Source: Lachnospiraceae bacterium (GTDB taxonomy: Bacteria; Bacillota; Clostridia; Lachnospirales; Lachnospiraceae). From it: 64,000 nt of DNA. Positions within the stretch are counted from its first letter, which is position 1. Every line of letters begins with the position of its first letter. The stretch spans positions 1 to 64,000 of the forward strand of contig CAAGJU010000080.1 in the NCBI GenBank assembly GCA_900770225.1, written 5' to 3'. Of this stretch, positions 51,140 to 60,317 are shown piece after piece. The position numbers were made by a program, and so were the translations under genes. The notes under the pieces are model-generated. The model did not search any database. It was not told the DNA's origin and saw nothing but the letters and a program-made list of their open reading frames with translations.

Positions 51140-53437
51140 ATGGCAGAAGAAAATCAGAACCGCCAGAACAGGAAGCAGAAGCCTGAACAGAGCGTGAACC
51201 ACGTCGTGCAGGTGCGCAGAGACAAGCTGGCGGAGCTTCAGGCAGCCGGCAAGGATCCGTTCGTTATCACCAAATATGATCAGACCGAGCACAGCCGTCA
51301 GATCGTTGACAATTTTGAAGCTTATGACGGCAAAGACGTGTCGATCGCCGGAAGGATCATGAGCAAGCGTGTAATGGGCAAGGCTTCTTTCTGCCATGTA
51401 CAGGACAAGCAGGGACAGATCCAGTGCTATGTGCAGCGCGATTCGCTGGGCGATGAAGCTTATCAGGCATTCAAGAAAATGGATATCGGCGATATCGTCG
51501 GCGTGAAGGGCTTTGTGTTCAAGACGCAGACCGGTGAGGTGACGGTTCATGCAAAGACAGTCACGCTTCTTTCCAAGTCTCTGCAGCCGCTCCCGGAAAA
51601 GTTCCACGGTCTGGTGAACACCGATCTCCGCTATCGTCAGCGCTATGTGGATTTGATCATGAATCCGGAGGTGAAGGATACCTTCATCAAGCGTTCCCAG
51701 ATCATCAGTGAGATCCGCCGCTTCCTTGAGGGAAGAGACTTTATGGAAGTCGAGACCCCGATGCTCGTGGAGAATGCCGGCGGCGCTTCGGCACGCCCGT
51801 TCATCACGCATTACAATGCGCTGAACGAGGACAAAAAACTCCGGATCTCTTTGGAGCTCTACCTCAAGAGGCTCATCGTCGGCGGTCTGGAGCGTGTCTT
51901 CGAGATTGGCCGTGTGTTCCGCAATGAGGGTCTGGACCAGCGTCACAACCCTGAGTTCACGCTGATGGAGCTTTATCAGGCGTATACCGACTACAACGGC
52001 ATGATGGAGCTCACTGAGAGCATGTTCCGCGATCTGGCGGAAAAGGTCTGCGGCTCGACGACGATTTATTATGGAAATAAAGAGGACGGCACCGGTCATG
52101 AGATCGACCTCGGCAAGCCGTTCCGCCGTCTGACCATGGAGGATGCCATTAAGGAAGAGACCGGCATCGACTTCGAGCAGATTGAAACCGATGAGGAGGC
52201 CAAGAAGCTGGCCGACGAGCATCACATTGAATATGAGGACCGCCACAAGAGGGGCGACATCATCAACCTCTTCTTTGACGAGTTCTGTGAAGACAAAACG
52301 ATCCAGCCGACCTTCATCATGGATCATCCGATCGAGATCAGCCCGCTGACCAAGAAGAAACCCGATGATCCCCGCAAGGTGGAGCGGTTTGAGCTGTACA
52401 TCAACGGCTGGGAGATGTGCAACGCCTATTCCGAGCTGAACGATCCGATCGATCAGCGCGAGCGTTTTGCCGCGCAGGATGCGCTCTCCGCTGCCGGCGA
52501 TGAGGAAGCGCAACACACAGATGAAGATTTCCTGCACGCTCTGGAGATCGGCATGCCGCCGACAGGCGGTATCGGCTACGGCATTGACCGTCTGGTCATG
52601 CTGCTCACGAACAGTGAAGCCATCAGAGATGTCATCCTGTTCCCGACACTCCGCAGCGGAAGCGCATCGTCACAGAAGGATGAGAAAGAAGCAGAAGGAG
52701 ATAACGGAAAGGCGGAGACTGCACAGGAAACACCGGCAGCGGGCGCAACAGCAGATTCAAAGTCTGCTGCTGAGGCAGGTGCAAAGTCCGACGCGGATGC
52801 AGCAGCTGGTACAGGTGCTTCGGCACAGGCAGCGGCTGTTGATCCTACCCCGTCCATCGGTGAGGGAGAGAAGATGGATGCCGGCATCTCCTGGGATGAT
52901 GCACTGGCACTGCTGAAGAAATACAATGAGGACGAGTTCCACATCACGCACGGTGAGACAGTTGCCAATCTGATGCGCTACTACGCAAAGAAGTACGATC
53001 CGGAGAACGAGGAGTTCTGGGCGATCGTCGGTCTGCTGCACGATCTCGACTGGGAGAAGTGGCAGGATGAAGTGCTGCATACCGTCAAGACCGCCGAGCT
53101 TCTGAAAGAAGCGGGCGTGAATATGCAGGTGGCGCATGCGATTGAGACGCACAACAGCGATAACAACTCCGCACTGCCGAAACCGGAGCACAAGATGGAG
53201 CGTGTCCTCTGGGCATGTGACGAGCTCTCCGGACTTCTCGGTGCTGTTGTCCTGATGTATCCGTCTCATTCCGCGCAGGATCTGAACCTCAAGTCCGTAA
53301 AGAAGAAATTCAAGGATAAGAGGTTTGCAGCCGGCTGTGACCGGGACAATATCCGCCGCGGGGCAGAGCTGAACGGTATGGAGCTGGATGATCTGCTTGA
53401 CTCGATGATCGAGGCCTACAAGGCGACAAACGACTGA
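51140..53437 (+). CDS. lysS: Lysyl-tRNA synthetase (class II) with C-terminal HD-domain extension
   Basis: Charges tRNA-Lys. Residues 1 to about 505 are a complete class II LysRS: anticodon-binding OB fold (VSIAGRIMSKRVMGKASFCHVQD), motif 1 FMEVETPMLVENAGGASARPFITH, motif 2 RVFEIGRVFRNEGLDQRHNPEFTLMELY and motif 3 GIGYGIDRLVMLLT. An Ala/Ser/Asp/Glu-rich linker (about 507-578) then joins an HD phosphohydrolase-like domain (about 585-765) with FHITHGETVANLMRYYAKKY, the metal-binding His634-Asp635 in LLHDLDWEKW and a later His in AIETHN. Normal LysRS is about 500 residues, so the extension adds some 260. AGGGAGGA precedes the ATG. Confidence 0.94.
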   Translation: MAEENQNRQNRKQKPEQSVNHVVQVRRDKLAELQAAGKDPFVITKYDQTEHSRQIVDNFEAYDGKDVSIAGRIMSKRVMGKASFCHVQDKQGQIQCYVQRDSLGDEAYQAFKKMDIGDIVGVKGFVFKTQTGEVTVHAKTVTLLSKSLQPLPEKFHGLVNTDLRYRQRYVDLIMNPEVKDTFIKRSQIISEIRRFLEGRDFMEVETPMLVENAGGASARPFITHYNALNEDKKLRISLELYLKRLIVGGLERVFEIGRVFRNEGLDQRHNPEFTLMELYQAYTDYNGMMELTESMFRDLAEKVCGSTTIYYGNKEDGTGHEIDLGKPFRRLTMEDAIKEETGIDFEQIETDEEAKKLADEHHIEYEDRHKRGDIINLFFDEFCEDKTIQPTFIMDHPIEISPLTKKKPDDPRKVERFELYINGWEMCNAYSELNDPIDQRERFAAQDALSAAGDEEAQHTDEDFLHALEIGMPPTGGIGYGIDRLVMLLTNSEAIRDVILFPTLRSGSASSQKDEKEAEGDNGKAETAQETPAAGATADSKSAAEAGAKSDADAAAGTGASAQAAAVDPTPSIGEGEKMDAGISWDDALALLKKYNEDEFHITHGETVANLMRYYAKKYDPENEEFWAIVGLLHDLDWEKWQDEVLHTVKTAELLKEAGVNMQVAHAIETHNSDNNSALPKPEHKMERVLWACDELSGLLGAVVLMYPSHSAQDLNLKSVKKKFKDKRFAAGCDRDNIRRGAELNGMELDDLLDSMIEAYKATND

Positions 53438-53461
53438 TATTAAGGTTCGTACAGACAGAAG

Positions 53462-53506
53462 AGGCATTCCTTTTTCAGAATTGATCTGAGAAGGGAATGC
53501 CTTTTT
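53462..53506 (+). terminator. Rho-independent terminator after lysS
   Basis: AGGCATTCC/GGAATGCCT outer stem with an inner TCAG/CTGA stem and a following TTTTT run. It lies between the convergent lysS and LysR-type genes. Confidence 0.88.
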
Positions 53507-53508
53507 CT

Positions 53509-54372
53509 TTACAGTTTTTCTTTCCACTTTGTTGTATGCAGGATAAAGGCCTTCATGCTTTCCGAGATCGGCACATCCTTTTTGTGAATCAGGGCGACCG
53601 GACACATCGGATGCTCGGAAAAAGGAATCATGCGGATATCATCCTGCGCCATATCGGAAAAAATAAAATCCATGGAAGCTGTGTTTGCCTCGCCCTTCCT
53701 GCACAGCTTGTAGCACAGACTGAATCCGCTGGTGTTGAAGTAGGGATTGATGGTCACGCCTTCCTTCGCGGCTGTGTCGAACAGCAGATGATGAATCAGG
53801 AAGTGGGCATTCTCCAGAACCAGCGGCTCCGCCAGCGCTTCACGGATAGAGACTTCCTGTCTGTCGTAGAAGCGGCTTCCCGGATGGACGATGAAGAATA
53901 TCTCCTTTGAAAACAGCGGGAGATAGGAAAGTGAAGGATTTTCTGTTTTAAAAGGGGTCAGGCCTATGTCGTACTCGCCGTCCAGAACCTTCTGCTCAAC
54001 GTAAGAATCCGGAAATTCTGTGTAGTCAAGGTGAACCGCAGGATTGGCGTCTGTAAAGGCGTGAATAAAGGCCGGTGTCAGGTAGCGGAGAATACCGAAG
54101 GCAGATACAAGCTTTAAGAGCCCGAGGTTCTGCGCCTTCAGGCTGCTGATTTCCTGCTGTGCCTGATCGTATTCATGAAGAATGTGGAGGGCATGATCAT
54201 AGAAGATCTGCCCGTACTGTGTCATATGAACGCCGCCCTGGCTTCGCAGCAGAAGGTCAGCGCCCAGTTCTTCCTCCATGCGCCGGATTGCCTTGCTGAT
54301 GCCCTGCGGCGTGATGAAAAAATGTTCGGCTGCCTGTACTGCTGCTACTTTATATTTGGGATAATTTGCCAT
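53509..54372 (-). CDS. LysR-family transcriptional regulator
   Basis: Transcription factor of 287 residues. The winged helix at the N-terminus reads AAEHFFITPQGISKAIRRMEEELGADLLLRSQGGVHMTQYG, but the segment before it (MANYPKYKVAAVQ) is a little shorter than in most LysR proteins, so helix 1 may be trimmed or the true start may differ. GGAGG lies nine bases before the ATG. A linker helix (about 60-85) leads to the effector domain (about 85-285) with two periplasmic-binding-like lobes. It is not next to an obvious divergent target, so its regulon is unknown. Confidence 0.87.
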   Translation of the reverse strand: MANYPKYKVAAVQAAEHFFITPQGISKAIRRMEEELGADLLLRSQGGVHMTQYGQIFYDHALHILHEYDQAQQEISSLKAQNLGLLKLVSAFGILRYLTPAFIHAFTDANPAVHLDYTEFPDSYVEQKVLDGEYDIGLTPFKTENPSLSYLPLFSKEIFFIVHPGSRFYDRQEVSIREALAEPLVLENAHFLIHHLLFDTAAKEGVTINPYFNTSGFSLCYKLCRKGEANTASMDFIFSDMAQDDIRMIPFSEHPMCPVALIHKKDVPISESMKAFILHTTKWKEKL

Positions 54373-54430
54373 GAGACGATTCCTCCATTTTCTTCAGAAA
54401 AGCAAAACTACCTGTTGCCCCGGGGATAAA

Positions 54431-54475
54431 CAAAAAGACGCCGGGGAGAGAAATCATCCTTCTCTTCTCGACGTC
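54431..54475 (-). terminator. Terminator of the XRE regulator gene
   Basis: On the minus strand GACGTCGAGAAGAGAAG pairs imperfectly with TTCTCTCCCCGGCGTC, followed by TTTTTGTTT. It lies 130 bases after the XRE stop and upstream of the LysR gene. Confidence 0.7.
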
Positions 54476-54603
54476 CTTGTCGTTTACTGTCCTAAGAATA
54501 GTCTCGCTTCCTGCAAAGTTCAAGCAACCGTTTTTTGAATCACATCACCTTTTGGTTTCGCACGAAATCCTGCTGTTGCTTTGGTTCGAAAAGTACATAA
54601 AGA

Positions 54604-54906
54604 TCAGTTTTTGCATCTTTTGCTCCTGTCCAGTTCTTTCTGCATCTGGTCAAGGCTGCGAAAGGTCGGCCGCTTCATCACCTCATCCAGATCATTCAGA
54701 TATCCAATGGCTGCCAGGAGCTTACAGAAAGATGTCAGAGATATTTCACCTGTCTGCTCAAAGCGCTTAACGCTGCCCAGGGATACGCCGGATTTTTCGG
54801 CTATTTTTTCCTGTGAATAACCGGCTTCCTTTCTTCTTTCACGGAACCGGGCACGAAGCTGCCAGCGCATTTCACTCGGCATTTTCCATGCATCGAGGTT
54901 GATCAT
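54604..54906 (-). CDS. XRE-family helix-turn-helix protein (HipB-like orphan)
   Basis: DNA-binding protein of 100 residues from ATG 54906 (an ATG at 54930 is also in frame). The helix-turn-helix occupies about residues 20-75: RARFRERRKEAGYSQEKIAEKSGVSLGSVKRFEQTGEISLTSFCKLLAAIG. The surrounding pattern (a short N-terminal WKMPSEMRWQL segment and a tail starting RSLDQ) is like the antitoxin partners of HipA-family toxins. No HipA gene follows; only a 130-base spacer and a terminator do. The only HipA-like kinase here is 40 kb away. Confidence 0.75.
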   Translation of the reverse strand: MINLDAWKMPSEMRWQLRARFRERRKEAGYSQEKIAEKSGVSLGSVKRFEQTGEISLTSFCKLLAAIGYLNDLDEVMKRPTFRSLDQMQKELDRSKRCKN

Positions 54907-55087
54907 GATTCTGCACCGTCCTCTCTTCATCTGAGTTAACTCAGCAAATCAGTTCAGCAACTGCAGTTTTCAATTTACAAACAAGCATTTCGGCTTATAA
55001 ACTGGCACTGCAGTTTTCAATTCGGCACCCTCAGCAGAAGTGACTTATTGATAGATAATATATTAGCAGTAATATTAACACTGTGAG

Positions 55088-56770
55088 TCACTTCTGTTCT
55101 CCCAGGAAATGTTCTTTTGCGAACTCCATGTCCTGCACGAGTTCAGCAGTTCCGACGTATTTACCGTTTCTGTCGCGGACAGCCATGTACCTGACGAGCA
55201 TGGTGCGCCCGTTCTTTTCCATCCAGACCGAAACGAAATCACGGCGGTTGTTCCTGAAATCATCAATGATCTGCCGCACCAGCGGCTCAATTTTCGGCGG
55301 ATGGCAGGAGAATACCTCACGGTCGATCGCTGCAGCCGGACGCTTGAACACCTTCGGCCCTTCATTGAAGAAGCGGTTGATGTTGTCCACGTCGACGAAG
55401 CTGATCTCCATCGGTATCGTATTCAGCAGAGCGGTAAGCTGCTCGACGGTGAGATGCCCGCCGGGCATCACAACCTCGCCATTCGAAGCGCTTCCGGTGA
55501 ATGTCTGCTGCTTCTCCGCTTCTTCCCAGGTCTCCGGTTCTACACCGAAGCATACCGCATAGTCTTTGGCGTCGCGATAAATTCCGTGCCATTCCTCATC
55601 TGTGAAATTCACGGCGCAGATCGGGAACAGGATGTTCTGCTCTTTATAGACCATCTCCTCGGCACGTTTGAGCACGGCATCCAGGCGTTCGTTCCATTTG
55701 TCGTCGTGGTCATTTTCCTTTGCGAGTGCACCGAGTTCATCGCGGATCTCATCGTCTACCGTCCACATGACTTCCGACGGGCCGGACACGCCGTAACGGA
55801 CTTTCAGCATCGGGTAGAGCAGATCGCCCTTTTTCGCATAATGAATGGACAGCTCACGGATCGCAGGGAGAAGCGATTCGTCCCTGGTTTCCCGGAACTT
55901 TGTGAGAAGTTTGGTAAAAGTATTGTTTTCCTTTGTCAGCGTGCTCAGCGGATGCCCCGCGATTGCCTCCAGCCGGGCTGCGCGGGCGTTCTTGTCGGAG
56001 TAATCTCTCTGCACGGGCGCGTTAACCTGACCTGACTGTTTCTGTGCGTCTTCTTTCAGTTCTTCCTGTGCATTCGGCTTCGACAGCACAGCTTTTTCCG
56101 CTTCTTTATGCTCACTCTGATTGAGCGATGCCGGTTTTTCTCCTGCCTGTGCCTGCTGTCTCTTCAGCGATGCCTCGACTTCTTTTTCTGCATTTGCGAT
56201 TTTCTCCTCTGTGGTCGATCCGTGAAACAGGGCGGAGTGGATATCGCAGAGCTTCTGTACCTCAGAGAGCGGAGTGCCCTCCTGCAGCATTTCCTGCTCA
56301 GCCTGCATGATCTCGGACGCCTCGACCTCGCCGAACTCACGGACAAAATCTGCTCTGACAGCTTCCAGATCTTCACCCTCGCCGAGTCTCTTCAGATAGG
56401 TTTTGAGCTGCTCTGTACGGCTGTCATCCGTATGAGCCGCTGACGGAACATTCTCTTCGGATCCGGCTGCTGACGGGGCCTTTCCTTCGGATGCTGACGA
56501 AATATTCTCTTCAGATTTTGCGTCAGGCATCATGCCCGGCATATCACCGGTGAGCTGAAAACCATTTCTGATGAGCGTGGTCACGACGTCCATCATCGAA
56601 ATGTTTTTCATCTTCGCACCCTTGGGAATCGTCATCACTTTTCCAACGGAGAGCAGCATCGGCTTTTTGGTGATTTCATTAAAACCAAGTCCGGCCATAA
56701 TATCGATCAGTTCCGGGTATTCCTGTGTCAGTTCGTATACGGTTTTATTCAGATCAAGTATTTTTTCCAT
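55088..56770 (-). CDS. DUF1858-DUF438-hemerythrin-like-PAS protein of the nitrosative-stress module
   Basis: Cytoplasmic multidomain protein of 560 residues. N-terminal DUF1858 (about 1-75: VYELTQEYPELIDIMAGLGF, TLIRNGF) leads to a polar linker and DUF438 (about 118-200: LKTYLKRLGEGEDLEAVRADFVREF, CDIHSALFHG). After another linker a hemerythrin-like helical domain (about 255-400) contains GHPLSTLTKENNTF, LSIHYAKKGDLLYPML and EQNILFPIC, offering several His and Glu for a metal site. A PAS domain (about 435-555) has NTIPMEISFVDVDNINRFFNEGPKVFKRPAAAIDREVFSCHPPK. This family accompanies hcp and Crp/Fnr regulators in anaerobes. Catalytic role is unproven; it is thought to sense or handle NO or redox ligands. 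An operator precedes it. Confidence 0.88.
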   Translation of the reverse strand: MEKILDLNKTVYELTQEYPELIDIMAGLGFNEITKKPMLLSVGKVMTIPKGAKMKNISMMDVVTTLIRNGFQLTGDMPGMMPDAKSEENISSASEGKAPSAAGSEENVPSAAHTDDSRTEQLKTYLKRLGEGEDLEAVRADFVREFGEVEASEIMQAEQEMLQEGTPLSEVQKLCDIHSALFHGSTTEEKIANAEKEVEASLKRQQAQAGEKPASLNQSEHKEAEKAVLSKPNAQEELKEDAQKQSGQVNAPVQRDYSDKNARAARLEAIAGHPLSTLTKENNTFTKLLTKFRETRDESLLPAIRELSIHYAKKGDLLYPMLKVRYGVSGPSEVMWTVDDEIRDELGALAKENDHDDKWNERLDAVLKRAEEMVYKEQNILFPICAVNFTDEEWHGIYRDAKDYAVCFGVEPETWEEAEKQQTFTGSASNGEVVMPGGHLTVEQLTALLNTIPMEISFVDVDNINRFFNEGPKVFKRPAAAIDREVFSCHPPKIEPLVRQIIDDFRNNRRDFVSVWMEKNGRTMLVRYMAVRDRNGKYVGTAELVQDMEFAKEHFLGEQK

Positions 56771-56861
56771 GGTTGCTCCCTTTCTTATGATTGAAAAATG
56801 CTAACTGGCATTTCCTGTATTCATCTTACGAGCATAGAATACCATGATGCAAAGAATTCGT

Positions 56862-56879
56862 ATGTTGTCAATACAACAT
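56862..56879 (-). promoter_or_regulatory. HcpR-like operator and promoter of the DUF438-PAS gene
   Basis: The 18-base palindrome ATGTTGT-CAAT-ACAACAT is followed on minus by a TATTCT -10 box at 56841-56836. The palindrome centre is 29.5 bases from the -10, placing it near -41.5 from the predicted start. The same arrangement occurs upstream of hcp. The rest of the 285-base gap to 57055 holds the family 1 relic and the regulator's leader. Confidence 0.75.
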
Positions 56880-56906
56880 GAGGGGACTTTTTACAGTAGC
56901 AATGCA

Positions 56907-56936
56907 GGAGCACACAGTGCGGAGACTTATACAGTA
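56907..56936. repeat. Dispersed structured element, family 1, right-end relic
   Basis: GGAGCACACAGTGCGGAGACTTATACAGTA aligns with the last part of copy B (GGAGCAC..AGTGCG...GACTTATACAGTA), including the complete 13-bp terminal repeat. No left end is visible. Confidence 0.55.
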
Positions 56937-57055
56937 CTGAGGCATCCTCTGTGATATGGATGTATCGTGTCTGGTTTCGCCGGCTTGACAGACCGATTAT
57001 TCGTGATAATAATACGAATTGTCCTGAAAATGCAGAAAAGGGTATGGGGGATTAC

Positions 57056-57793
57056 ATGAAAGAAGATAAGAAGACGGTTGAGACGACTCATCCGGGCGAG
57101 AGAAAATCCAGACTGACAGATGGGGACTATGAAGTTATAGGAAAGTCCATCTTATTTAAAAATATCGGCAGAGAAGAACTGACATCACTGCTTCCGTGTC
57201 TTGGGGAAAACAGGAAGACATTCGAGAAGGACAACATCATCCTGCGTGCGGGCGGAAAGCTCTCGAGCGTCGGCCTGCTGCTCTCAGGTGCAGCGCATAT
57301 CGAACGCTGTGATTACTGGGGAAACCGGCACATTGTCACGGCGATTCAGCCGGGGGATATTTTCGGAGAGGGTTATGCCGCTGTTCCCGGCAGTACCATG
57401 AATGTGAGCGTGCAGGCAGATGCCGACAGCAGTATTCTGTTTCTTGATCTGTCGAGAATGCTGCACATGTGCACCTCTGCCTGCCAGTTCCATGCGCGGC
57501 TGATCGATAATCTGGTTCTGCTTCTTGCACAGCGGAACCTTATGCTGAACGAAAAGCTGACGCATATCACGCAGCATACCCTGCGCGATAAGATTCTGTC
57601 CTATCTTTCGTCAGAAGCCATACGTCAGCATTCATCTTATTTTGATATTCCATTCGACCGCCAGCAGCTGGCGGATTTTCTGAATACGGAGCGGAGTGCG
57701 CTCTCCGGCGAACTGTCGAAGCTGAAGAAAGAGGGCATCATCGACTATCAGAAAAATCATTTCCGGCTGATCGTTCCGGTGGACGAAGATTAG
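57056..57793 (+). CDS. Crp/Fnr-family regulator (HcpR-like)
   Basis: Transcription regulator of 245 residues from ATG 57056, preceded by GGGGG; an ATG at 57044 is the alternative. The effector domain (about 35-145) has the cNMP-binding-fold pattern FKNIGREELTSLLPCL, GGKLSSVGLLLSGAAHIERCDYWGNRHIV and GDIFGEGYAAVPG. The long dimer helix follows, and the helix-turn-helix (about 190-235) has FDIPFDRQQLADFLNTERSALSGELSKLKKEGII. No N-terminal cysteine cluster of the Fnr type is present. Lying between the DUF438-PAS and hcp genes, it probably activates both through the TGTTGT-N4-ACAACA sites. Confidence 0.88.
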   Translation: MKEDKKTVETTHPGERKSRLTDGDYEVIGKSILFKNIGREELTSLLPCLGENRKTFEKDNIILRAGGKLSSVGLLLSGAAHIERCDYWGNRHIVTAIQPGDIFGEGYAAVPGSTMNVSVQADADSSILFLDLSRMLHMCTSACQFHARLIDNLVLLLAQRNLMLNEKLTHITQHTLRDKILSYLSSEAIRQHSSYFDIPFDRQQLADFLNTERSALSGELSKLKKEGIIDYQKNHFRLIVPVDED

Positions 57794-57822
57794 CAGAGGA
57801 TAAATCAGTACTGATATGGGGT

Positions 57823-58401
57823 TTATTGTGTGAGAACTTCGCGCACGATTTTCTGCAGCACCGGCACCGCTTTTTCCTCAAACCACGGGTTTTTCGCCTG
57901 CCACCGGAAGTTCAGCGGGCTCGGATGCACGATCGGGAAATAATCCGGCAGATATTCCTGATAGGCTGCAACCGTTTCGGTGAGATTTCTGTGCTTCCTG
58001 TCTTTGAGATAGTAATCCACAGCGTATTTGCCGATCAGAATGGTGAGCCTGATATCCGGCATCATGCCGAGGATTGCCGGATGGTATTCCGATGCGATAA
58101 ACTTCCGCGGCGGGAGATCTCCCGAACGCCCCTTGCCGGGGTAATAAAAATCCATGGGAACGATGGCAATCTCCGGCGAATAGAACACATCTCTGTCAAT
58201 GCCCATCCAGCTCATCAGTTTTTCTCCGGACTTATCGTTGAAGGGAATGCCGGTTTCCTCCACTTTTCTTCCGGGCGCCTGGCCGATGATCAGTATTTTT
58301 GCCACAGGGTCGACCTGAAAGACAGGCGAGATGCCCCGCTGCGTATAGCTTTGATTCCTTTCATCTGTTTCCAGCTTTTCTTTTATTTTTTCTATTTCCA
58401 T
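57823..58401 (-). CDS. Uracil-DNA glycosylase family protein
   Basis: Putative DNA-repair or nucleic-acid-binding protein of 192 residues from ATG 58401 (GTG 58413 is possible). The UDG superfamily fold is indicated by ILIIGQAPGRKVEETGIPFNDKSGEKLMSWMG (motif A with GQAPG), AIVPMDFYYPGKG, LTILIGKYAVDYYL and FPIVHPSPLNFRW, where HPSPLN is the motif that contacts the minor groove. Members of this branch (YcgQ/YqfB-like 'uracil-DNA glycosylase family') have unproven substrates. It is convergent with the Crp/Fnr gene and downstream of hcp. Confidence 0.83.
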   Translation of the reverse strand: MEIEKIKEKLETDERNQSYTQRGISPVFQVDPVAKILIIGQAPGRKVEETGIPFNDKSGEKLMSWMGIDRDVFYSPEIAIVPMDFYYPGKGRSGDLPPRKFIASEYHPAILGMMPDIRLTILIGKYAVDYYLKDRKHRNLTETVAAYQEYLPDYFPIVHPSPLNFRWQAKNPWFEEKAVPVLQKIVREVLTQ

Positions 58402-58493
58402 TCCCTGTTGCACCTCACTCGCATACCTTTTGAATCATTGGAAGAACTTCAAATAAAACAGTATCCGGTTATTCCGTATGATGCAATATGACA

Positions 58494-58529
58494 ACGAGAT
58501 AAAATACGCTTTTGCGCATTTTATCCCGT
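58494..58529. other. AT-rich hairpin downstream of hcp
   Basis: ACGAGATAAAATACGC and GCGCATTTTATCCCGT pair with a TTTT loop. The stem resembles the hairpin at 12178-12212. It lies between hcp (minus) and the UDG-family gene (minus). A CTTTTT run follows on plus only, so a role as hcp terminator is doubtful. Confidence 0.5.
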
Positions 58530-58604
58530 CTTTTTCAATGGCTGCTTCTCAGGCCGGTGCGTATATTACTCAGCAAATGCCTGAAAAGCAGACCTGTATA
58601 TGGA

Positions 58605-60248
58605 TTATGCTTCTTCACCGAAGAACAGTTTCAGGTCGTCGTCAACGGTTCCGATGCCTGCGATACCGAAGTTGTCAACCAGAACCTTAGCTACATTCGG
58701 AGAAAGGAATGCCGGCAGTGTCGGTCCGAGGTGAATGTTCTTGACACCGAGGTAGAGGAGTGCCAGCAGTACGATGACTGCCTTCTGCTCATACCATGCG
58801 ATGTTGAAGACGATCGGAAGATCATTGATGTCATCCAGTCCGAAGATCTCTTTCAGCTTCAGAGCGATCAGAGCGAGAGAGTAAGAGTCATTGCACTGTC
58901 CCGCATCCAGAACACGCGGAATTCCGTTGATGTCGCCGAGGTTCAGCTTGTTGTATTTGTACTTTGCGCAGCCTGCGGTCAGGATAACCACATCCTTCGG
59001 CAGACGCTCTGCGAACTCGGTGTAGTATGCACGGGATTTCTGTCTTCCGTCGCAGCCGGCCATGACAACAAATTTGCGGATCGCACCGCTCTTTACCGCG
59101 TCAACGACCTTGTCTGCCAGTGCGAAAACCTGCGCATGGGCGAAACCGCCGACGATGGATCCGGTCTCGATCTCTGTCGGCGCCGGGCACTTCTTAGCCT
59201 GCTCGATGATGGCGGAGAAATCCTTGGTCTGGCCGTACTCGCCGTCGATGTGTCTGCATCCCGGGAAGCCTGCGGCACCGGTTGTCCAGAGACGATCCTT
59301 GTAGCTCTCTGCCGGAGGTACCACGCAGTTGGTCGTCATCAGGATCGGGCCATTGAATTTTTCAAACTCCTCTTTCTGCTTCCACCATGCGTTACCATAG
59401 TTTCCTGCGAAGTTCGGATATTTCTTGAATGCCGGATAGTAATGAGCCGGCAGCATCTCGGAATGGGTATAGACGTCAACGCCCGTTCCCTGCGTCTGCT
59501 CCAGCAGCATCTCCAGATCACGGAGGTCATGGCCGGAGATCAGGATGCCAGGGTTCTTGCGAACGCCGATATCTACTGTGGTGACTTCAGGGTTGCCATA
59601 GGCTTCCGTATTTGCCTTGTCCAGAAGAGCCATGCCGTCTACGCCGTACTTGCCGGTCTCGAGGGTAAGGGCAACCAGATCATCTACGGTCAGGGAATCA
59701 TCAAGTGTCTTTGCCAGTGCCTTCTGAATGAAAGCATCTACCTCTTCATTATCCTGAAGAAGCGCATTCGCATGTTTGGAGTAAGCGGCGAGACCTTTCA
59801 GGCCGTAGGTGATCAGCTCACGGAGGGAGCGGATATCTTCATCTTTTGTGGAGAGCACACCAACAGTAGCGGCTTTTGCGTCAAATTCATCCTTATTGCC
59901 GTTCCAGAAAGCTGCATCCGGCAGATTGTCTCTGTTGTCAAGCTGGCCGAGGAGCTCTTCCTTTACAGAAAGTGTCTTCTCAATGTCACGGATGATCGCT
60001 TCGCGGTCGAAGTTTGCATTGGTGATGGTGGTGAACAGATTGATGGTTACCAGATGGTTAACGGACTGATCAACCGTTTTTCCTTCTTCGCGAAGTCTGG
60101 TGGTCACACAGGAAAGTCCCTTGGTTACGTATACCAGAAGATCCTGCATGCGGGCTACTTCCGGTTTCTTTCCGCAGACGCCGGAGATCGTGCATCCCTT
60201 GCAGCCTGCAGTTTCCTGACACTGATAGCAGAACATCTTGTTTTCCAT
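58605..60248 (-). CDS. hcp: Hybrid-cluster protein (hydroxylamine reductase), class I
   Basis: Iron-sulfur enzyme that reduces hydroxylamine in vitro and acts on NO in vivo in several bacteria. The 547-residue chain starts with the cubane motif: Cys7, Cys10, Cys19 and Cys25 spaced as in class I enzymes (CX2CX8CX5C), with an extra Cys16. Hybrid-cluster ligands are found in the usual places: [17 protein letters not shown]..., [54 protein letters not shown] precedes the ATG. It is regulated from an HcpR-like site about 100 bases upstream. Confidence 0.96.
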   Translation of the reverse strand: MENKMFCYQCQETAGCKGCTISGVCGKKPEVARMQDLLVYVTKGLSCVTTRLREEGKTVDQSVNHLVTINLFTTITNANFDREAIIRDIEKTLSVKEELLGQLDNRDNLPDAAFWNGNKDEFDAKAATVGVLSTKDEDIRSLRELITYGLKGLAAYSKHANALLQDNEEVDAFIQKALAKTLDDSLTVDDLVALTLETGKYGVDGMALLDKANTEAYGNPEVTTVDIGVRKNPGILISGHDLRDLEMLLEQTQGTGVDVYTHSEMLPAHYYPAFKKYPNFAGNYGNAWWKQKEEFEKFNGPILMTTNCVVPPAESYKDRLWTTGAAGFPGCRHIDGEYGQTKDFSAIIEQAKKCPAPTEIETGSIVGGFAHAQVFALADKVVDAVKSGAIRKFVVMAGCDGRQKSRAYYTEFAERLPKDVVILTAGCAKYKYNKLNLGDINGIPRVLDAGQCNDSYSLALIALKLKEIFGLDDINDLPIVFNIAWYEQKAVIVLLALLYLGVKNIHLGPTLPAFLSPNVAKVLVDNFGIAGIGTVDDDLKLFFGEEA

Positions 60249-60317
60249 TTTTCTTTCCCTCCTCGTGGGTGCTGTTATTTATCATTTTAGCGGATCGCTG
60301 TGTCATCAACTGCACTG

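Noticed and set aside
51119..52537. 472-residue minus-strand frame opposite lysS
   Set aside because: It is the complement of a highly conserved synthetase domain and only reflects high GC and codon bias.
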